From positions 1-23,388 of the forward strand of contig NZ_QFRA01000028.1 in the NCBI RefSeq assembly GCF_003243515.1: 23,388 nucleotides of DNA, written 5' to 3'. Shown in pieces: positions 6,185 through 14,588 of the stretch; position 1 is the stretch's first letter; each line of letters begins with the position of its first letter. The notes below the pieces were generated by a model. That model worked only from the letters and a program-made list of their open reading frames with translations, was not told the DNA's origin and ran no database searches. Both the position numbers and the translations under genes were made by a program. This stretch comes from Corynebacterium kroppenstedtii (GTDB lineage Bacteria; Actinomycetota; Actinomycetes; Mycobacteriales; Mycobacteriaceae).

Positions 6185-8905
6185 TTAAGCCTTAGTGGGG
6201 TCGTCGATGTGGAAGTCCTTCGCGGCTTGATCGGCCACCGAGATGTCGATCTTCCCTTCCCGAGCTAACCCAGCTAAGACAGCGACGACAATAGATTCCG
6301 CGTCGGTGTTGAAGTACCGGCGGGCAGCGGCACGAGTGTCGGAGAAACCGAACCCATCGCAGCCGAGCACGGTGTAATCACCGGGCACCCACTTGCGGAT
6401 TGTTTCACCAATCGTCGTATCAAAATCGGACGCAGCGACAAACGGACCGTGTGCCCCGCTCAGCTGCTTCTCCAGGAATGCCGTTCCCACATCCTTCGAC
6501 GGATGACGCAACTGCTCGCGATCATGGCGGACGCCGTCGCGGGCCAATTCCGTCCACGATGTCACGGAGTAGATGGCTGCATCGACGTCGAACTTGTCGG
6601 CAAGAATATCGCGGGCCTTCAAAGCAGCCTGCATACCGATGCCCGACGCCATAATGGTTGCATCCTTACCGTCCTGGTACTGGTAAATACCCTTGTGAAC
6701 GCCCTCGACGTCGAGGTTCTCCGGCTCAGCGGGCTGGTGGATGGGCTCGTTGTAGCAGGTGAGGTAGTAGATGACGTTTTCACCCGGGCAATCCCCGTAC
6801 ATGCGTTCAATTCCGCGAGGAATAATGTGCGCCAACTCGTAGGAGAACGCGCAGTCGTAGGAGACAACGGACGGGTTGGTCGTCGCGAGTGTCAAGCTGT
6901 TGCCGTCCATGTGCTGGAGGCCTTCGCCGGTCAAGGTGGTCCGTCCGGCTGTGGCTCCGATGAGGAATCCACGTGCCATTTGGTCGCCGGCTGCCCAAAT
7001 CGAATCGCCAGTACGCTGGAACCCGAACATGGAGTAGAAGATGTACAGCGGAATCATCGGCTCGCCATGGGTGGCATACGACGTACCGGCCGCCTGGAAC
7101 TCCGCCACCGATCCGGCCTCATCGATGCCCTCATGCATCATCTGCCCATCGGTCGCCTCGGTATAAGACAGCATCAGGTCATGATCCACGGCCGTGTACC
7201 GCTGACCATGCGGGTTGTAAATCTTGTTCGTCGGGAACCAGGAATCCAACCCGAAGGTACGAGCCTCATCCGGAACAATCGGCACCACGCGGCGCTTGAT
7301 TTCCTTGTCACGCATCAGCGCTTTCATGATGCGGACAATGGCCATCGTGGTAGCCACTTCCTGCTTGCCGGAATCCTTACGCATCTGCTTGAGCTTGTCC
7401 ACGCCAGGAACCGAGAGAGGCGTGAACGTGTTGCGTCGCTCCGGCAAGAAACCGCCCAGCTCCTTCCTGCGCTCCAGCATGTACTTGATCTCGGGAGCGT
7501 CGGGGCCGGGATTGTAGTACGGAGGGAGCTTCGGATCCTTCTCTAATTCCTCATCAGAGATCGGGATGTCCTGCTTGGTCCGGAAGAGCTTGAGGTCGTC
7601 GAGGGTCAGCTTCTTCATCTGGTGGGTAGCGTTGCGGCCCTCGAAGTTGTGGCCCAGGCCGTAGCCCTTAATCGTGTGGGCCAGAATGACGGTCGGCCGG
7701 TCCTTCGTCGCCAAAGCACGCTGGTAGGCGGCAAAAATCTTGCGGTAGTCGTGACCACCACGGCGAAGATGCCAAATGTCCTCATCCGACATATTTTCGA
7801 CGAGTTTCGCGGTGCGGGGATCGCGGCCGAAGAAGTGCTCGCGGATATATGCCCCGTCGTTGGCCTTGAACGTCTGGAAATCGCCGTCATGAGTGTTGTT
7901 CATGAGGTCGACCAGGGCGCCCTCTTTGTCGGCGGCGAAGAGCTTGTCCCACTCGCGCCCCCACACGACCTTGATGACGGACCAGCCGGCACCGCGGAAG
8001 AAGGACTCCAATTCCTGGATGATCTTCGTGTTGCCGCGGACAGGGCCGTCGAGACGCTGCAAGTTACAGTTCACGACGAAGGTGAGGTTGTCCAGGTTGT
8101 TGAGCGACGCGATCTGCAGGAGGCCACGCGATTCTGGCTCATCCATCTCGCCATCACCGAGGAACGCCCACACGTGCTGCGGGGACGTGTCCTTAATACC
8201 ACGGTTAAGGAGGTAGCGGTTGAACCGCGCCTGGAAAATCGCTTCCATGGGACCGAGGCCCATCGACACAGTCGGGAATTCCCAGAAGTTGGGCATCCCA
8301 TGCGGGTGAGGATAGGAGGGGAGACCACGGTGTTCGCGGGAGACTTCCTGGCGGAAGCCATCCATGTCCTCTTCGCTTAGTCGGCCTTCAAGGAATGCAC
8401 GGGCGTACATTCCGGGCGAGGCATGGCCCTGGAAAAATACTTGATCCCCGCCGCCCGGATGATCCTTGCCTTTGAAGAAGTGGTTAAACCCAACTTCGTA
8501 GAGAGGAGCCGCGCCGGCATAGGTGGAAATATGTCCCCCGACTCCAATACCGGGGCGCTGAGCGCGGTGAACCATGATCGCCGCATTCCACCGGATCCAG
8601 CGGCGGTAGCGCTTCTCGATGTCCTCGTCGCCGGGAAACTCGGGCTCCATTGTTGTCGGAATAGTGTTGACATAGTCGGTCGATGTGAGGGACGGGAGGG
8701 AAACGCGTTTCGCCGTTGCACGCTCAATCATGCGCAACATGATGTAGCGCGCACGATCACTATCTGCGTTCTCCAACATCCCGTCCAGGGACTCAAGCCA
8801 CTCACGAGTTTCTTCGGGATCGCTGTCATTGAGGTAGGACGCGACGCCATCACGAATGAGGGCGAAATTGCTGTCTCGCGACGAATCGGGCGAGGTATCA
8901 GTCAT
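6185..8905 (-). CDS. aceE: Pyruvate dehydrogenase E1 component (homodimeric type)
   Basis: A 906-residue thiamine-diphosphate enzyme that decarboxylates pyruvate and passes the acetyl group to the E2 lipoyl domain. The ThDP/Mg site GDGEMDEP is near residue 250, completed by NCNLQRLDGPVRGN about 30 residues later; HPHGMPNFWEFPTVSMGLGP, HTIKGYG and YHYDGFGFSDTR-type C-terminal sequence (LGCDGFGFSDTRAAARRYF) are family landmarks, and length is normal for AceE. The frame is open to 8953, but ATG 8905 (MTDTSPDSSRDSNFALIRDG) is chosen because GGAG lies nine bases upstream. In corynebacteria AceE works in a mixed complex with the SucA/OdhA protein. It is divergent from the DUF3052 gene and upstream of acpM. 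Two TGGCCA boxes 20 bases apart lie in its leader. Confidence 0.97.
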   Translation of the reverse strand: MTDTSPDSSRDSNFALIRDGVASYLNDSDPEETREWLESLDGMLENADSDRARYIMLRMIERATAKRVSLPSLTSTDYVNTIPTTMEPEFPGDEDIEKRYRRWIRWNAAIMVHRAQRPGIGVGGHISTYAGAAPLYEVGFNHFFKGKDHPGGGDQVFFQGHASPGMYARAFLEGRLSEEDMDGFRQEVSREHRGLPSYPHPHGMPNFWEFPTVSMGLGPMEAIFQARFNRYLLNRGIKDTSPQHVWAFLGDGEMDEPESRGLLQIASLNNLDNLTFVVNCNLQRLDGPVRGNTKIIQELESFFRGAGWSVIKVVWGREWDKLFAADKEGALVDLMNNTHDGDFQTFKANDGAYIREHFFGRDPRTAKLVENMSDEDIWHLRRGGHDYRKIFAAYQRALATKDRPTVILAHTIKGYGLGHNFEGRNATHQMKKLTLDDLKLFRTKQDIPISDEELEKDPKLPPYYNPGPDAPEIKYMLERRKELGGFLPERRNTFTPLSVPGVDKLKQMRKDSGKQEVATTMAIVRIMKALMRDKEIKRRVVPIVPDEARTFGLDSWFPTNKIYNPHGQRYTAVDHDLMLSYTEATDGQMMHEGIDEAGSVAEFQAAGTSYATHGEPMIPLYIFYSMFGFQRTGDSIWAAGDQMARGFLIGATAGRTTLTGEGLQHMDGNSLTLATTNPSVVSYDCAFSYELAHIIPRGIERMYGDCPGENVIYYLTCYNEPIHQPAEPENLDVEGVHKGIYQYQDGKDATIMASGIGMQAALKARDILADKFDVDAAIYSVTSWTELARDGVRHDREQLRHPSKDVGTAFLEKQLSGAHGPFVAASDFDTTIGETIRKWVPGDYTVLGCDGFGFSDTRAAARRYFNTDAESIVVAVLAGLAREGKIDISVADQAAKDFHIDDPTKA

Positions 8906-8933
8906 CGACGTGTACTCCTGAACTTGTGGAATC

Positions 8934-8959
8934 TGGCCAAAATTCTTGGACAATGGCCA
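8934..8959. promoter_or_regulatory. Two TGGCCA boxes in the aceE leader
   Basis: TGGCCA occurs at 8934-8939 and 8954-8959, exactly 20 bases apart (about two helical turns), 29 bases upstream of the aceE ATG. Each box is itself palindromic. They could bind a dimeric regulator or pair as an RNA hairpin. No match to a known aceE regulator site was recognised. Confidence 0.3.
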
Positions 8960-9060
8960 ATATCTTTATCTGAATCGATTCTACGCAGCGCCACTCTTTC
9001 CAGCAGAAACCAATCAATTTGGGTGGGGGTGACAGCATTATTGGCGCCAGGGGTGTCATT

Positions 9061-9078
9061 CTGGGGGAATCTGGGGGA
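9061..9078. repeat. Short direct repeat CTGGGGGA, two copies, 10-base period
   Basis: CTGGGGGA at 9061-9068 is repeated at 9071-9078 in the aceE/DUF3052 divergent spacer (8906-9166). Function unknown. Confidence 0.5.
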
Positions 9079-9104
9079 CGTCGTGGGAGAGTCGATGAGA
9101 TAAT

Positions 9105-9134
9105 TTCACATAAAAACGGTAACCTCGCTAATAA
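9105..9134 (+). promoter_or_regulatory. Candidate promoter of the DUF3052 gene
   Basis: TTCACA (9105-9110) and TAATAA (9129-9134) are 18 bases apart in an AT-rich stretch of the divergent spacer, about 33 bases before the GTG start. A weak but well-placed match. Confidence 0.3.
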
Positions 9135-9166
9135 TTCAATCTATATTGTCAAGGAGGCACCAAACC

Positions 9167-9589
9167 GTGGGCGAGGCGGCCACGCGCGACAAAGACTTTG
9201 CTGATCGCATGGGCGTGACAAAAGGAAATATCATTCTGGAACTCGGATGGGATGACGACTGCGATTCAGCAGTAAGCGAATCGCTTGAAGAAGTCATAGG
9301 CGAACCTCTCTTGGATGACCCCGACACCGACGAAATTGTCGACGTCGTCTTGTTATGGTGGCGAGACGACGACGGAGACCTCGTTGATGGACTCGTGGAT
9401 GCCACACGGGCACTAGCGGAAGACGGCCAAATCTGGTTGGTGACCCCAGGCGCAGGGCAAACAGGTACCGTTCCGCCGGGGGATATCGCTGAAAACGCTC
9501 AGTTGGCCGGGCTGGTGCAGACCTCCGCATTGCGGCTGGGGGACTGGCAAGGTTCCTGCTTGGTTCAGCGTGGGGCGCGTCGGAACTAG
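9167..9589 (+). CDS. DUF3052 family protein
   Basis: GTG 9167 is the start because AAGGAGG lies nine bases upstream; the frame extends to TTG 9146, which would overlap that ribosome site. The 140-residue product matches the actinobacterial DUF3052 pattern: FADRMGVTKGNIILELGWDDDCD, then an acidic middle DEIVDVVLLWWRDDDGDLVDGLVDA, then LAEDGQIWLVTPGAGQTGTVPPGDIAENA and LRLGDWQGSCLVQR. It is soluble, very acidic, with no catalytic motif I can name; function is unknown. The DUF3052-aceE pairing is conserved in relatives (Rv2239c near Rv2241 in M. tuberculosis, from memory), which hints at a shared context but not a mechanism. Confidence 0.9.
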   Translation: MGEAATRDKDFADRMGVTKGNIILELGWDDDCDSAVSESLEEVIGEPLLDDPDTDEIVDVVLLWWRDDDGDLVDGLVDATRALAEDGQIWLVTPGAGQTGTVPPGDIAENAQLAGLVQTSALRLGDWQGSCLVQRGARRN

Positions 9590-9732
9590 AGCCGGACTTG
9601 CGGGTATTAAAGCTACAGCGGGCGCAGGCCTTAGGTGGTTTGGGCCGGTGGCGGTTTTCCGTTTCCAGTGCGGCATATGCTAGCTTTATCTACGGCCTAA
9701 GAGCAGCACAGCCTTGAGCCATTAACAATTAA

Positions 9733-9805
9733 GCGCCTTTAGCTCAGCTGGAAGAGCAGCTGGTTTACACCCAGCAGGTCGGCGGTTCGAACCCGTCAGG
9801 GCGCA
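9733..9805 (+). tRNA. tRNA-Val (anticodon UAC)
   Basis: A 73-base cloverleaf: acceptor GCGCCTT pairs with AGGGCGC (one G-U), D-arm TAGCTCAGCTGGAAGAGCA, anticodon stem GCTGG/CCAGC with loop TTTACAC giving TAC, and T-arm with GGTTCGAACCC. Discriminator A9805; CCA is not encoded. The 143-base spacer upstream (9590-9732) shows no gene or clear terminator. Confidence 0.95.
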
Positions 9806-9817
9806 CATCACAATCAC

Positions 9818-9849
9818 AACCTCTATTCGCACCGCGGATGGAGGTTTTT
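9818..9849 (+). terminator. Terminator after tRNA-Val
   Basis: AACCTC (9818-9823) pairs with GAGGTT (9841-9846), continued by ATTCGC with GCGGAT (one G-U) across a single mismatch; loop ACC. A T-run to 9849 follows. Confidence 0.85.
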
Positions 9850-10003
9850 CTCGTATACTCCCCGTTTTACCCTCAGGCTGGGGTAGGGGACCCAGCTGAT
9901 ACATGTGCCAGACTCTATGTCGCTGTGGTCATCTGGGTACACTGCATGTGGCCAACTGCCGTCTATTGCTCACACGCTGACTGTTTATAAAGGGGTATTC
10001 TCC

Positions 10004-10999
10004 ATGAATCACGAGCCCGGTCGACGTTTGGAGAATTCGACTTCAGGAAACGATGGCGAATGGGGATCCTTTTATCCCCCGCAAAATAATGAGCCTAAGC
10101 CACCCAAAAAACGGAACCTGATGCCCATTGGCATAACAGTCGTCATAACTGTGGCCCTTGTCATTGGGGCTTCAATCATTTGGGTCGCGTTGAAGAATGC
10201 CGACAAGAACAGCGGCCAGGACGAATCCGTCGCAGCGGCTAGCAGTGGAACACTGGAGAGTCAGTCAGAGTCACCTCAGCAGGTGACCGCCAACCCCTCA
10301 TCGCCGGCCGCGTCTGATGGCGATAAAAAAGCTACGACTGATCGTTGCGCTGAATCCTATCTACGAAAAAATACCCCGGAGATGACGGGCGAACATGAAA
10401 TGGTGTATTGCTCGGGCGATTGGTTGCTGTTCGGTGCGCCTCGAAGTGACGGGTTAAATCACTATCACTGGTCTAATGGTCGCTGGTCCAAGTATGAACG
10501 AGACGGAGTTTCCGGGATTAGTGGGTACGGCTGTTATCTCAGTTCACGGCTAGACGCTGATCATGTGCCATCGGAGATACGATCGAAATTCACCGAATGT
10601 GGTCCCGATGACACCACGAAGAGCAATGAGTCATCGTCGTCTAGCAACACTGACTCCAATGGCTATATTTCGTCGGTCAATGTTTCTGGCCGGACCGTGC
10701 GTGCCGCGTCGCCGGCATGTGACGGGAGAAATATCGTTATCAAGGATTCAATCATCGATACGAACAAAGACGCGACAGCTGGAGACATTTCACGAGCACT
10801 CGCAGCCAACCCTGGTTCCGAATTTATTACGCCGGGACATTGCTCGTCATTACGTGGACAGCTCAATGGCGATGACATTTATCCCGTCTATGAAGATTTC
10901 GGCTCCGACAGAAGCGCCATGTGCGCAGAAGCAGAGTCGAGAAGTAATTGGTATCCACGAACCCTTAATGATCGTGGTGACTTTAGCTCCCCGTGCTAG
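10004..10999 (+). CDS. Membrane-anchored secreted protein, eight-cysteine paralogue 1
   Basis: The frame is open from 9905, but ATG 10004 (MNHEPGRRLENSTSG) follows AAAGGGG by eight bases and gives a 331-residue type II membrane protein. A cytoplasmic tail of about 39 residues ends in PKPPKKRNLMP, then one helix (IGITVVITVALVIGASIIWVAL), a Ser/Ala-rich linker, and an outer part of two modules. Module 1 has four cysteines (DRC, VYC, GYGC, FTEC); a Ser/Asn linker follows; module 2 has four (PAC, GHC, AMC and the final residue Cys). Eight cysteines suggest four disulfides outside the cell. The ending RTLND..DFSSPC is shared with the next gene. I do not recognise the family. The next gene starts 32 bases downstream, so they are probably one operon. 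Confidence 0.75.
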   Translation: MNHEPGRRLENSTSGNDGEWGSFYPPQNNEPKPPKKRNLMPIGITVVITVALVIGASIIWVALKNADKNSGQDESVAAASSGTLESQSESPQQVTANPSSPAASDGDKKATTDRCAESYLRKNTPEMTGEHEMVYCSGDWLLFGAPRSDGLNHYHWSNGRWSKYERDGVSGISGYGCYLSSRLDADHVPSEIRSKFTECGPDDTTKSNESSSSSNTDSNGYISSVNVSGRTVRAASPACDGRNIVIKDSIIDTNKDATAGDISRALAANPGSEFITPGHCSSLRGQLNGDDIYPVYEDFGSDRSAMCAEAESRSNWYPRTLNDRGDFSSPC

Positions 11000-11031
11000 T
11001 CACACTGTGATAGCCCACCAAGGATGAAACG

Positions 11032-12021
11032 ATGAGTGGAAACAATCAATGGAACGGCGGAAACGATCAATGGGGTGCTGACCGTGGTGCTCCGAACCCG
11101 CGGGCCCATCAACAGGTTCCCGACCAGCCGAAAAAACGCTCACGTGCCATCCCCATTTTGTGGACCATTCTGGCGCTGGTTGTGATCGCCGCGGTGGTCG
11201 TTATTGCGGTGCAAGTCATTAATAACCGTGCCAGCAACAATACGTCTGCCGACGGTGGTGCAGCGTCGTCAGAAGCTACGACCTCGCCGGCTGAAGAAAG
11301 TCAGAAAAATAGCTCTACAAAAGAGGCTAACGATAGCGACAATAAGAGCGGCCCCTCTGTGAGCGAGCGGTGCACCATTGTTTACATGCACCAAACCGGT
11401 GTCGTCCCCGCTGAGCTTGATGATGTTGAGAAGTGTGATGGCACATGGGCAGCCGCAATTCAGCACGGGACAGATTGGTCGATTCCGCTTCATTGGACGG
11501 GGTCCGAATGGGAGGAATACACCCCGGATAAAGATAATATTTATTCACCAATAGGTGGCCGATGCTACAGCGATGAAAGAATGCAGCGCGATGGTGTTCC
11601 GGAAGATACGCAACGCATGTTTGGCCGGTGTACTCCTGCATCGGAAGCGAAAAAGCACCCGAACAATAACAACAGCGGGGGAACCATCACCTCGGTATCG
11701 GTTAACGGAAGCACCCGCTCCATCCGTAATGTCACGTGTGACGGTGATTATGTCTTGATCGTGCAATTGGTCATTGATCAACCGGGTGGGGACACGAAAA
11801 GTAAGTTGCGGTCAGCGTTGGCCAGCAACTCCGATGCTTATTACACCTACCCTGGCGCCTGCCCGTCGTTGCGGAAGAAGGATTCCAACGGCAATCTGGT
11901 CTATCCCGTGTTAGTCGATTATGGGAACGATCGTGATGCTGTGTGCGAGGCCGCTTCCAGGACAAGTGGTGCTTTCCCCCGTCGGCTCAACAATGACGAT
12001 AGTTATTCGTCGCCATGCTAG
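11032..12021 (+). CDS. Membrane-anchored secreted protein, eight-cysteine paralogue 2
   Basis: A 329-residue paralogue of the preceding product, starting at ATG 11032 with AAGGA seven bases upstream. Layout is the same: Gly/Asn-rich cytoplasmic tail ending DQPKKRSRAIP, one helix (ILWTILALVVIAAVVVIAVQVI), Ser/Thr/Ala linker, then module 1 with cysteines at ERC, EKC, GRC and GRC and module 2 with VTC, GAC, AVC and the terminal Cys. Shared landmarks with paralogue 1 are ISSVNVSGRT versus ITSVSVNGST, CDGRNIVI versus CDGDYVLI, YPVYEDFGSDRSAMC versus YPVLVDYGNDRDAVC, and the SSPC end. Module 1 is the more diverged. Function is unknown; an envelope or ligand-binding role is inference. The last seven bases overlap the cobD start. 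Confidence 0.75.
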   Translation: MSGNNQWNGGNDQWGADRGAPNPRAHQQVPDQPKKRSRAIPILWTILALVVIAAVVVIAVQVINNRASNNTSADGGAASSEATTSPAEESQKNSSTKEANDSDNKSGPSVSERCTIVYMHQTGVVPAELDDVEKCDGTWAAAIQHGTDWSIPLHWTGSEWEEYTPDKDNIYSPIGGRCYSDERMQRDGVPEDTQRMFGRCTPASEAKKHPNNNNSGGTITSVSVNGSTRSIRNVTCDGDYVLIVQLVIDQPGGDTKSKLRSALASNSDAYYTYPGACPSLRKKDSNGNLVYPVLVDYGNDRDAVCEAASRTSGAFPRRLNNDDSYSSPC

Positions 12022-12970
12022 GCCGTAGTGCGCATCGGTTCCTCCGCCTCACTCGGGAACAATATGGGCTAGCCGGGGGCTTTCTTGCCGACGTTATCGT
12101 CGGGGACCCAGCGTCCTATCACCCCGTGGCATTATTTGGGCGCGCAGCACAAGCCCTGGAGAAGCGGATTTATGCCGATTCGCGTTCCCGTGGCGTTGCT
12201 TTCGAAGCGTTGTCAGTTGGTGTCCCCGTACTTGTTACCACAGCGATCGCAGGCCCCCGTCGGACCACACGACACGCGGTCGTGCTTGGCGTCGTCACAT
12301 TCTTCAGCCTCGGCGGGACAAGTCTTGCCCGGACAGGCGGCCGAGTTGCCACGGCATTAGAGCAGTACCAATCCGGCATGACAATTATCGACGAGCCACG
12401 CCAGTGGGTTCCGTGGCTGTGTTCCCGCGACCCGAACTCACTTGATGCCGATGGCATTGCCCGCGCTACGGTCGAGTCCCTGGCCGAAAATACGTCCGAT
12501 GCCAGCGTCGGAACCCTGATCTGGGGGGGGCGCTGGCGGGAGCTCCCGGAGTCGTGGCGCACCGGTGCATTAACACCCTCGATGCGATGGTGGGCTACAA
12601 GAGCGACCGATACATGAATTTCGGGTGGACCGCTGCCAAGCTGGATGATCTAGCAAATTGGCCGGTCGCGCGGGTGACGGCACTCATTCACTCCGCCGTC
12701 GGCGGGCGACGATCGATCACGGCGTGGCGGAAACAAAACCATCCCAGCCCTAATGCGGGAGTTGTGGAATCCACCGCCGCGGGTGCGTTGGCCGTGCAAT
12801 TGGGCGGCGCCACGCAGTACTCTTACGGAGTTGAGATGCGCCCAATCATGGGGGAGGGCCCCGCACCAACTATTGCCGACGTCAGACGCGCGGTGACGCT
12901 GTCACGAGGTGTTCAATACGCGGCCTTGGGGATCGCGCTTGTTCTTCAGCGATGCATGGACCGGCGATAA
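12015..12970 (+). pseudogene. cobD: CobD/CbiB adenosylcobinamide-phosphate synthase gene, frameshifted at a G8 run
   Basis: CobD/CbiB is a membrane enzyme attaching the aminopropanol arm to cobyric acid. ATG 12015 gives a normal N-terminus (YGLAGGFLADVIVGDPASYHPVALFGR, ALEKRIYADSRSRG), the conserved VESLAENTSDASVGTLIWG, and then hits a run of eight G at 12523-12530. The frame used so far goes on to an unrelated tail and stops at 12617. The -1 frame reads ALAGAPGVVAHRCINTLDAM and on through GYKSDRY, FGWTAAKLDDLANW and the C-terminus at 12970. Nine or six G would restore about 317-318 residues, the family length; six gives the usual WGALAG. As given the gene is off. Error, decay or slippage-driven switching are possible. 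The start overlaps the preceding gene, suggesting coupling. No other cobalamin gene except the aminotransferase is in the window. Confidence 0.85.
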
Positions 12971-12973
12971 CTA

Positions 12974-12985
12974 GAAGAGCTCTTC
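12974..12985. repeat. 12-base perfect palindrome between convergent cobD and SURF1 genes
   Basis: GAAGAGCTCTTC fills most of the 17-base gap between the two stop codons, flanked by two copies of AACTAGAA. There is no loop or T-run, so a terminator is doubtful. Confidence 0.45.
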
Positions 12986-12987
12986 AA

Positions 12988-14088
12988 CTAGAACCGCTCT
13001 TCGTCCTTCTTAAAACGCTGCGCGAAAGCGTTACGGCGTTTAGTTCCCCCGTAACGGTTATCGTACAAATCCTGCTGATACGTCGGCTCCGATTGTGAAT
13101 CACGATCGGCAGTGTCGTCGTCGGCACTGGATGGTTTGTCCTGACTCCGCCGGTCTGAGGACACGCGTTCCGACGCCGCTCCTAGGCGCCCCTCGGAGCC
13201 GGAATCGTCAACGACCGTCGCACTCTCTCCAGCCTCCTGATCATCGTCAGCTGTCTCGTCGGCCGTCGTGTCATCTGAAGTGATGTACTCGTCGCCCAGT
13301 GCACCGTATTCTTGCTCTTCTTCGCGGGCTTTGCGGCGTTCCCGAATCTCAGCCCACACGAAGTACCCCAGCCCCAGAGGAGCTAAAATCCCGAACGTAA
13401 TCCACTGGATGCCGTACGACAGGTAGGGGCCAGAATCCAGTTGCGGAAGCGGAATAGCGTTGAGCGTCCCCGGTTGATTGTCTTCGAGCTGGACATACCC
13501 CTTAACAAAATTTTCCTGGGGGATCTCCTTCTTATACCAGGATGACGATAGGTTCGTGATCTCAGTATAGCCATCGTCATGAGTCGTTTTCGGCTCTTCG
13601 GGAGCGGGCTCGTCCAACCGAACATAGCCTTGAATTGTCACTTTCCCGCTGGGTGGCGGAGCAAATGACGGAATCCTGCTTCCGGATTCAGGCCCTACAT
13701 AGCCGCGGTTCACCATGATGACCGTGCCATCGTCGGCACGGAACGGCGTCAGAATCTGGTAGGCGGCATCGGAATTGACCGGACGGTTGCGCAACACCAG
13801 TTCCTCGTCGGCAAGAAAAGAACCTTGGATTTTGACGCGCTTCCACTCGTTCGATTCGTCGATGGTACCGGTCGGTGCCGACACGGTCTTCGTGATGACC
13901 TTCGACAGAGGTACGGGGTCCGCATGGAACGCTTTTTCCAACCTGTGATTGGTCGCCTGCGTCCTTGAATTTTTCCCGAGTTGCCACGGTGCTAGGACTG
14001 TGAACGCCACATATGCGAACGCGATCACCAGGATTGCGGTAATTACCCATCCTGGTTTGAGGAATGTTCGCCAACCCCGTTGAGCCAT
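12988..14088 (-). CDS. SURF1 family cytochrome oxidase assembly protein
   Basis: A 366-residue protein with the SURF1 layout: N-terminal helix (PGWVITAILVIAFAYVAFTVLAPWQL) followed by GKN, an outer domain with NEWKRVKIQGSFLADEELVLRNRP and ILTPFRADDGTVIMVNRGYVG, and a second helix (YLSYGIQWITFGILAPLGLGYFVW). SURF1/Shy1 proteins help assemble the haem-copper oxidase, handling haem a in bacteria. After the second helix comes an unusual tail of about 120 residues, rich in Asp, Glu and Ser, ending in a basic patch (KRRNAFAQRFKKDEERF). The start is two bases after the stop of ptpA, so the pair is translationally coupled, as in mycobacteria (Rv2234-Rv2235, from memory). Confidence 0.9.
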   Translation of the reverse strand: MAQRGWRTFLKPGWVITAILVIAFAYVAFTVLAPWQLGKNSRTQATNHRLEKAFHADPVPLSKVITKTVSAPTGTIDESNEWKRVKIQGSFLADEELVLRNRPVNSDAAYQILTPFRADDGTVIMVNRGYVGPESGSRIPSFAPPPSGKVTIQGYVRLDEPAPEEPKTTHDDGYTEITNLSSSWYKKEIPQENFVKGYVQLEDNQPGTLNAIPLPQLDSGPYLSYGIQWITFGILAPLGLGYFVWAEIRERRKAREEEQEYGALGDEYITSDDTTADETADDDQEAGESATVVDDSGSEGRLGAASERVSSDRRSQDKPSSADDDTADRDSQSEPTYQQDLYDNRYGGTKRRNAFAQRFKKDEERF

Positions 14089-14090
14089 TC

Positions 14091-14588
14091 TTATCGGTCC
14101 GATCGATCCTCTAATTCACGTGTCACCCACGACACTAGCCCCGGCAGCGCAGCCTCGATGGAGTAGTAGACGTCAGTGAAATCCTCTTTCGTCCCGTAGT
14201 AGGGATCCTGCAGTGGTTCATGGCGTCCACCGGCGGGATCGAAGGAGCGAAGGAAACGGATCTTGTGCGACGGGACACCATCGTTCCGGAGGGCACGTCG
14301 GTGGCCGTCGTCCATGACGATGAACAGGTTCGCGTCGGCAAATTGTGGACCATATTGTTTTGCGCGATGCTCAGTCCCATCGAGCCCGTGCTCACGGAGG
14401 GTTTCGACGGCACGATGGTCGGCGCCTTGTCCCACATGCCAGCCGCCAAGGCCGCACGATTCCACGCGCACTTGGCTGAGGAGTCCTTCGCGCTCGAGGG
14501 CATCACGCGCCATCACGTCAGCCATTGCCGAACGGCAAATGTTACCCGTGCATACGAAGACAATTTTTAAGGTTTCGGTACCTGTCAC
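14091..14588 (-). CDS. ptpA: Low-molecular-weight protein-tyrosine phosphatase
   Basis: GTG 14588 is chosen because AAAGGA lies six bases upstream and gives 165 residues, the usual size; the frame continues to 14636. The active-site loop is VCTGNICRSAMAD (C-x5-R-S) close to the N-terminus, and the general-acid Asp is in LQDPYYGTKEDF near residue 130. The family removes phosphate from tyrosine by a cysteinyl-phosphate intermediate. The residue after CRS is Ala where most relatives have Pro. VMDDGHRRAL and RFLRSFDP are other landmarks. It precedes SURF1 by two bases. M. tuberculosis PtpA is a secreted effector, but no export signal is visible and I would not infer that role here. Confidence 0.93.
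   Translation of the reverse strand: MTGTETLKIVFVCTGNICRSAMADVMARDALEREGLLSQVRVESCGLGGWHVGQGADHRAVETLREHGLDGTEHRAKQYGPQFADANLFIVMDDGHRRALRNDGVPSHKIRFLRSFDPAGGRHEPLQDPYYGTKEDFTDVYYSIEAALPGLVSWVTRELEDRSDR

Noticed and set aside
6449..7546. 365-codon open frame antisense to aceE, and a 252-codon one at 7622-8380
   Set aside because: They lie wholly opposite a highly conserved gene, have no recognisable domain and arise from GC-rich third positions of aceE.
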